NCBI GenBank assembly: GCA_023231165.1
Contig: JALNVY010000083.1
Location: 1-9,596 of the forward strand
DNA: 9,596 nucleotides
Source of the DNA: Syntrophales bacterium
Lineage (GTDB): Bacteria > Desulfobacterota > Syntrophia > Syntrophales > UBA8958
Direction of reading: 5' to 3'
The position numbers were made by a program, and so were the translations under genes. The notes under the pieces are model-generated. The model did no database searches and was not told the DNA's origin. It saw nothing but the letters and a program-made list of their open reading frames with translations. Shown piece by piece: positions 6,605 through 9,596 of the stretch; within the stretch, counting starts at the first letter, position 1, and every line of letters begins with the position of its first letter.

Positions 6605-7726
6605 TCAGATAAAAATATTGAAAAAGGCATACTGTTTTTCCTTTTTGTAGAAAGGCAGGGATACAACTTGGGCAGCGGCAAGATGATTCCGGATCTGGAT
6701 ATCGAAGGTGGTTCCCGGTTTTGACAGCTCCACGGGAACGAAGGCCAGACCGATGGCCTTTTCGAGGGTAGGGGAATGGGTTCCCGAGGTAACAATACCG
6801 GCCTCTAAGCCGTCCTTGAAGACCTTGTAGCCATGCCGGGCGATTCCCCGCTCCCACATGGTAAAACCAACAAGCTTCCGTTTAACTCCCCCGGAAAACT
6901 GTTTTTCCAGGGCGTCCCGGCCGATAAAATCCTTTTCCAGATTGACGATCCATCCATAAACTACTTCATAGGGCGTGGTCGTTTCGTCCATGTCATTGCC
7001 GTAGAGCATCATCCCCGATTCCAGACGCAGGGTGTCCCGCGCCCCCAGACCGATGGGTTTCAGGCCATAGTCAACTCCCGCCTGGAGGAGCCGGTCCCAG
7101 ATTTCGCCGATCCGGTCGTGAGGGGCATAGATTTCAAAACCGTTTTCCCCCGTGTAGCCGCTTCTGGAGACAATGGCAGGAATATTGAGGACCTGCGTCT
7201 GGATGAAATGATAGTACTTCAATGAATGAAGATTGGCAGGCATGACCTGTTGCAGGATGTCCTCTGACCGGGGACCCTGGAGATCCAGTTTGCCGATGTT
7301 GTCGGTTTCATCTGTTATTTCGACCTGTGAAAAGCCTTTTTCATCCTTTACCTTCAGAAGCCAGGCATAATCCTTGTCCTTTGTGGAGGCGTTGGTGACG
7401 AGGCGGTAATGGTTCTCACCCAGGAGATAAACGGTCAGGTCATCCATGATTCCCCCTTCCTCGGTGGCCAGGACGCTGAGCTTCATCTGCCCGATCTTTT
7501 GACCGTCAATATTCCGCGATAAAACATGCTGTAGAAAATAAAACGCCCCTGTTCCGTTAACATCGATTTCTCCCATATGGCAGATATCGAAAAGACCGGC
7601 GGCGCTACGCGTGGTTAGATGTTCCTCAATCACACTGGTGTACTGAACCGGCATGGCCCAGCCGCCGAAATCTATGATCCGGGCGCCCAAGGCGACATGG
7701 CGGCTATAAAGGGGTGTTTTATTCAT
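6605..7726 (-). CDS. gcvT: Glycine cleavage system T protein (aminomethyltransferase)
   Basis: A 373-residue folate enzyme that takes the aminomethyl group from GcvH, releases ammonia and makes 5,10-methylene-tetrahydrofolate. Seen in the sequence are the N-terminal FGGWAMPVQY (20-29), FDICHMGEI (46-54), MDDLTVY (94-100) with the catalytic aspartate pair Asp95-Asp96, SRSGYTGENGFEIY, and LGARDTLRLESGMMLYGNDMDE. The usual family end, LPFYK, is followed by about 12 extra residues (KEKQYAFFNIFI), a small tail that may be an added end from stop-codon loss. The ATG at 7726 has GAGG about 6 nt upstream. It is the first gene of the gcv operon and diverges from the ABC transporter genes. Confidence 0.97.
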   Translation of the reverse strand: MNKTPLYSRHVALGARIIDFGGWAMPVQYTSVIEEHLTTRSAAGLFDICHMGEIDVNGTGAFYFLQHVLSRNIDGQKIGQMKLSVLATEEGGIMDDLTVYLLGENHYRLVTNASTKDKDYAWLLKVKDEKGFSQVEITDETDNIGKLDLQGPRSEDILQQVMPANLHSLKYYHFIQTQVLNIPAIVSRSGYTGENGFEIYAPHDRIGEIWDRLLQAGVDYGLKPIGLGARDTLRLESGMMLYGNDMDETTTPYEVVYGWIVNLEKDFIGRDALEKQFSGGVKRKLVGFTMWERGIARHGYKVFKDGLEAGIVTSGTHSPTLEKAIGLAFVPVELSKPGTTFDIQIRNHLAAAQVVSLPFYKKEKQYAFFNIFI

Positions 7727-7944
7727 GGGAGCCTCGAGAGTTTCTTTGCGACGCTGTCATTCATGAACGCCAGCGGAAAATGTATTTTATGATACGGCGA
7801 TGCCATTGCTCATAGCTATGAAAACTACCGGTACTACATCGAAGGCGGAATTTCAAGGCTAAAAAAATTGACTTTCGCAAGTAAATCTTTTAAGGGGCAT
7901 TATTGCTAAAATATTCATTAAAATAAGTAATTCCGGTATTTTCA
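7727..7944. promoter_or_regulatory. Divergent control region between gcvT and the amino acid transporter
   Basis: These 218 nt should hold promoters for both directions. For the plus strand, an extended -10 (TGC then TAAAAT, 7904-7912) lies about 32 nt before the ATPase start; TTGACT at 7868-7873 is too far upstream to be its -35. For the minus strand, TATCAT (7789-7794, written ATGATA on the plus strand) is a weak -10 candidate about 63 nt before gcvT. Palindromes CATAGCTATG (7811-7820) and TACCGGTA (7826-7833) and a longer dyad at 7752-7775 could be operator sites. I do not see glycine riboswitch core sequences. Confidence 0.5.
7752..7775. promoter_or_regulatory. 24-nt imperfect dyad upstream of gcvT, candidate operator
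   Basis: The arms CGCTG and CAGCG flank a perfect TTCATGAA palindrome, and 10 of the 12 half-site positions are symmetric. It lies 26-49 nt before the gcvT ATG, downstream of the candidate -10, so it would be in the transcribed leader or just at the start site. This position suits a repressor site or an RNA fold. The identity of any binding protein is unknown. Confidence 0.35.
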
Positions 7945-8679
7945 ATGATCAAGTTTCAAGGCGTTCATAAATGGTTTAAAGACCTCCATGTGTTGAATGA
8001 CGTCAATCTGCATGTGAAACAGGGAGAGGTTCTCGTTGTCTGCGGTCCTTCCGGTTCCGGCAAATCAACCCTGATCCGGGCGGTAAACAAACTGGAGCCG
8101 ATTCAAAAAGGTCGTATCCTTGTAGATGGGAAAGATCTTTCTGATGCGAAGACCGACATCAACCGTTTGCGTGCTGAAATCGGATTTGTCTTCCAGCAGT
8201 TCAATCTCTATCCCCACCTGACGGCCCTTAAAAATATTACCCTGGCGCCGATCAAGATACGTAAGCTGTCCAAGGAGGAAGCAGAAGAGCAAGCGGCGCT
8301 CCTATTAGAGAGGGTGGGGCTTGTAGATAAGCGGGACGCATATCCGGCGCAGCTCTCCGGCGGTCAGCAACAACGGGTAGCCATTGCCCGGAGTCTGGCC
8401 ATGAAACCTAAAATCATGCTTTTTGATGAACCTACATCCGCCCTTGATCCCGAGATGATCGGCGAAGTTCTACAGGTTATGCAGGGACTCGCCCACACGG
8501 GGATGACCCTGATGGTGGTCACCCATGAGATGGGATTTGCCCGGGAAGTGGCAGATCGCGTTGTCTTTATGGATTATGGCGTCATTCTTGAGGAAACGAC
8601 GCCGGATGAGTTTTTCCGCAATCCCCGGCATGAGCGGGCGCAGCTCTTCCTGAAAGAGATCCTGTCACCGATGCACTAA
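7945..8679 (+). CDS. gltL: Polar amino acid ABC transporter ATP-binding protein (GltL/GlnQ type)
   Basis: A 244-residue ATPase that powers uptake of polar amino acids at the inner membrane. Walker A is GPSGSGKST (34-42), the Q-loop is in FQQFNLYPH (83-91), the signature is LSGGQQQR (137-144), Walker B is IMLFDEP with Asp161 and Glu162, the D-loop is SALD (165-168) and the switch histidine is His194. Blocks such as VVCGPSGSGKSTLI, SALDPEMI and VVTHEMGFAR, recalled from E. coli GltL, suggest the glutamate/aspartate branch, but GlnQ-type proteins are very close. The start MIKFQGV is the usual family start, although no strong ribosome site precedes it. A binding protein gene follows 131 nt downstream; permease genes would be expected beyond the window. 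Confidence 0.93.
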   Translation: MIKFQGVHKWFKDLHVLNDVNLHVKQGEVLVVCGPSGSGKSTLIRAVNKLEPIQKGRILVDGKDLSDAKTDINRLRAEIGFVFQQFNLYPHLTALKNITLAPIKIRKLSKEEAEEQAALLLERVGLVDKRDAYPAQLSGGQQQRVAIARSLAMKPKIMLFDEPTSALDPEMIGEVLQVMQGLAHTGMTLMVVTHEMGFAREVADRVVFMDYGVILEETTPDEFFRNPRHERAQLFLKEILSPMH

Positions 8680-8687
8680 ATCCGGAC

Positions 8688-8704
8688 GCCCCCCTTGTTG
8701 GGGC
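8688..8704 (+). other. Hairpin just after the ATPase gene
   Basis: GCCCC (8688-8692) pairs with GGGGC (8700-8704) across a 7-nt loop, 9 nt after the ATPase stop codon. It has no T run, so it is not a clean intrinsic terminator. It could weaken read-through into, or stabilise transcripts of, the binding protein gene. The rest of the 131-nt gap is AT-rich, without a clear promoter. Confidence 0.3.
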
Positions 8705-8810
8705 CTGATATATTAGTCGATTCGTATTCTTACACTAACTGGTAATTACAGGAAGTTTAAAGATAAAGAGCATATGAGAAAAAATATGACATGAAAAAGG
8801 AGGAGAAGAG

Positions 8811-9596
8811 ATGAAAAAAGTCGGGTTGATTATATTGGCTGTGTTGTTTATGCTTGGCGTTGCCAGCGCATCCTGGGCGGGCGATACCCTTGTCGATGTC
8901 AAGAAAAAAGGCGTCCTGGTCTGTGGTGTGAAGGATTCGACGAAGCCCTTCGGCTTTATTGATGAAAAAACCCGTTCTATCACCGGCTACGATGTCGATT
9001 TCTGTACGGCGATTGCAAAGAAACTCGGTGTGAAGCTGGAGTTGAAACCGGTGACTTCTTCAACCCGCATGCCCGATCTGATTACGGGGAAAATAGACCT
9101 GATTGCGGCCACGATGACGAAGAATGAAGAACGGGCAAAACAGATCGATTTCAGCTATATGTACTTCTACACGGAGCAGAAGTTTCTGGCCAGGAAGGGC
9201 ACGGTGAAGACTTTGTCTGACCTGGCGGGGAAGAAGATCGCAACTTCCAAGGGATCGACGTCGGAACAGAATGCCAAAAAGGCACTGCCAACAGCCACTA
9301 TCCTGTCTTTTGACGATTATCCTCCTGCCTTTCTAGCCCTGCAACAAGGCAGAGTCGCTGCCGTAACTACCGATGAATCCATTCTGGTGGGGCTCATGAA
9401 TGCCACGAAAGATAAAAACAGTTATGAAATTCCCAACATCCCGATTTCAAAGGAGCCCTATGGTCTGGGCATGCGCAAGGGGGACACGAATTTTGTGAAT
9501 TTCGTCAATAAAACTTTAATGGCTATGGAAAAAAGCGGTGAATCTGACAAGGTCTACAGGAAGTGGTTCCCCGGTAAGCGCCTTTTCAAGATCACC
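8811..9596 (+). CDS. Periplasmic acidic amino acid binding protein of an ABC transporter, 3' end cut off
   Basis: Exactly 262 codons are open to the window edge without a stop, close to the full family length. A Sec signal peptide is clear: MKK, a hydrophobic core to about residue 20, then SWA with cleavage likely after Ala23. There is no lipobox cysteine, so it should be a soluble periplasmic protein. It belongs to the family 3 solute-binding fold. GYDVDFC (59-65), TSSTRMPDLITGKIDLIAA (82-100) and a final VYRKWF are typical. Arg86 in STRMP aligns by eye with the NRIP of E. coli GltI, and LQQGRVAAVTTDESIL matches the GltI GRAVAFMMDDALL block, so glutamate and/or aspartate is the favoured ligand. 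A very strong ribosome site, AAGGAGG, lies 7 nt upstream, consistent with the excess of binding protein over ATPase usual in such systems. The ligand is not certain; another polar amino acid is possible. Confidence 0.9.
   Translation, partial: MKKVGLIILAVLFMLGVASASWAGDTLVDVKKKGVLVCGVKDSTKPFGFIDEKTRSITGYDVDFCTAIAKKLGVKLELKPVTSSTRMPDLITGKIDLIAATMTKNEERAKQIDFSYMYFYTEQKFLARKGTVKTLSDLAGKKIATSKGSTSEQNAKKALPTATILSFDDYPPAFLALQQGRVAAVTTDESILVGLMNATKDKNSYEIPNIPISKEPYGLGMRKGDTNFVNFVNKTLMAMEKSGESDKVYRKWFPGKRLFKIT

Noticed and set aside
7891..7910. GGGGCATTATTGCT resembling a sigma-54 promoter
   Set aside because: The spacing between the GG and GC elements is shorter than the fixed 10 nt of sigma-54 promoters, and the outer bases do not match.
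7727..7944. Glycine riboswitch upstream of gcvT
   Set aside because: Looked for because of the gene's role; the conserved core segments were not seen on the minus strand by eye.
8680..8720. Intrinsic terminator after the ABC ATPase gene
   Set aside because: The GC stem is only 5 bp and no T run follows it, so it is listed only as a hairpin.
8735..8983. An 82-codon minus-strand reading frame
   Set aside because: It overlaps the start and signal peptide of the binding protein, which has a near-perfect ribosome site.

Overview
The window looks like chromosomal DNA of moderate GC content from an anaerobic Gram-negative bacterium. A member of the Desulfobacterota (old Deltaproteobacteria, for example the Syntrophales) is the best guess. 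This rests on the split two-subunit glycine decarboxylase (gcvPA/gcvPB), the KamA-family aminomutase, a Sec-type periplasmic binding protein, and a short repeat whose ends (ACGGCTTCGTAAAAA) I associate from memory with such genomes. The assignment is an inference; no rRNA or other phylogenetic marker is present.

Most of the window is on the minus strand. Read in the direction of transcription from about 7726 down to 987, it is gcvT, gcvH, gcvPA, a small cupin, gcvPB, and a 605-residue KamA-family radical SAM aminomutase. Gaps are 18 nt (gcvT-gcvH), 79 nt with a hairpin (gcvH-gcvPA), 189 nt AT-rich (gcvPA-cupin), 23 nt (cupin-gcvPB) and 4 nt (gcvPB-aminomutase). The T, H and P proteins of the glycine cleavage system are all present; the L protein (dihydrolipoamide dehydrogenase) is not in the window. 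The aminomutase stop codon touches a 124-bp element with perfect 15-bp inverted ends (864-987). Beyond it lie a small PspC-domain membrane protein (609-803) and the N-terminal two-fifths or so of lipoyl synthase lipA (1-440). LipA makes the lipoyl cofactor that GcvH carries, so it is functionally tied to the gcv genes.

On the plus strand, diverging from gcvT across a 218-bp intergenic region, are a GltL/GlnQ-type ABC ATPase (7945-8679) and a periplasmic acidic-amino-acid binding protein (8811 to the window end, 3' truncated). Both resemble the glutamate/aspartate importer components GltL and GltI.

The most interesting point is the aminomutase. It keeps the radical SAM cysteines and the PLP lysine. 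By my eye alignment, the two aspartates with which lysine 2,3-aminomutase holds the side-chain amine of lysine are Lys493 and Asn531 here. That is the pattern described for glutamate 2,3-aminomutase, which makes beta-glutamate, a known compatible solute. With a glutamate-type importer next door, the locus may join acidic amino acid uptake, beta-glutamate formation and glycine/one-carbon metabolism. I see no CRISPR array, tRNA, rRNA, transposase or phage gene.
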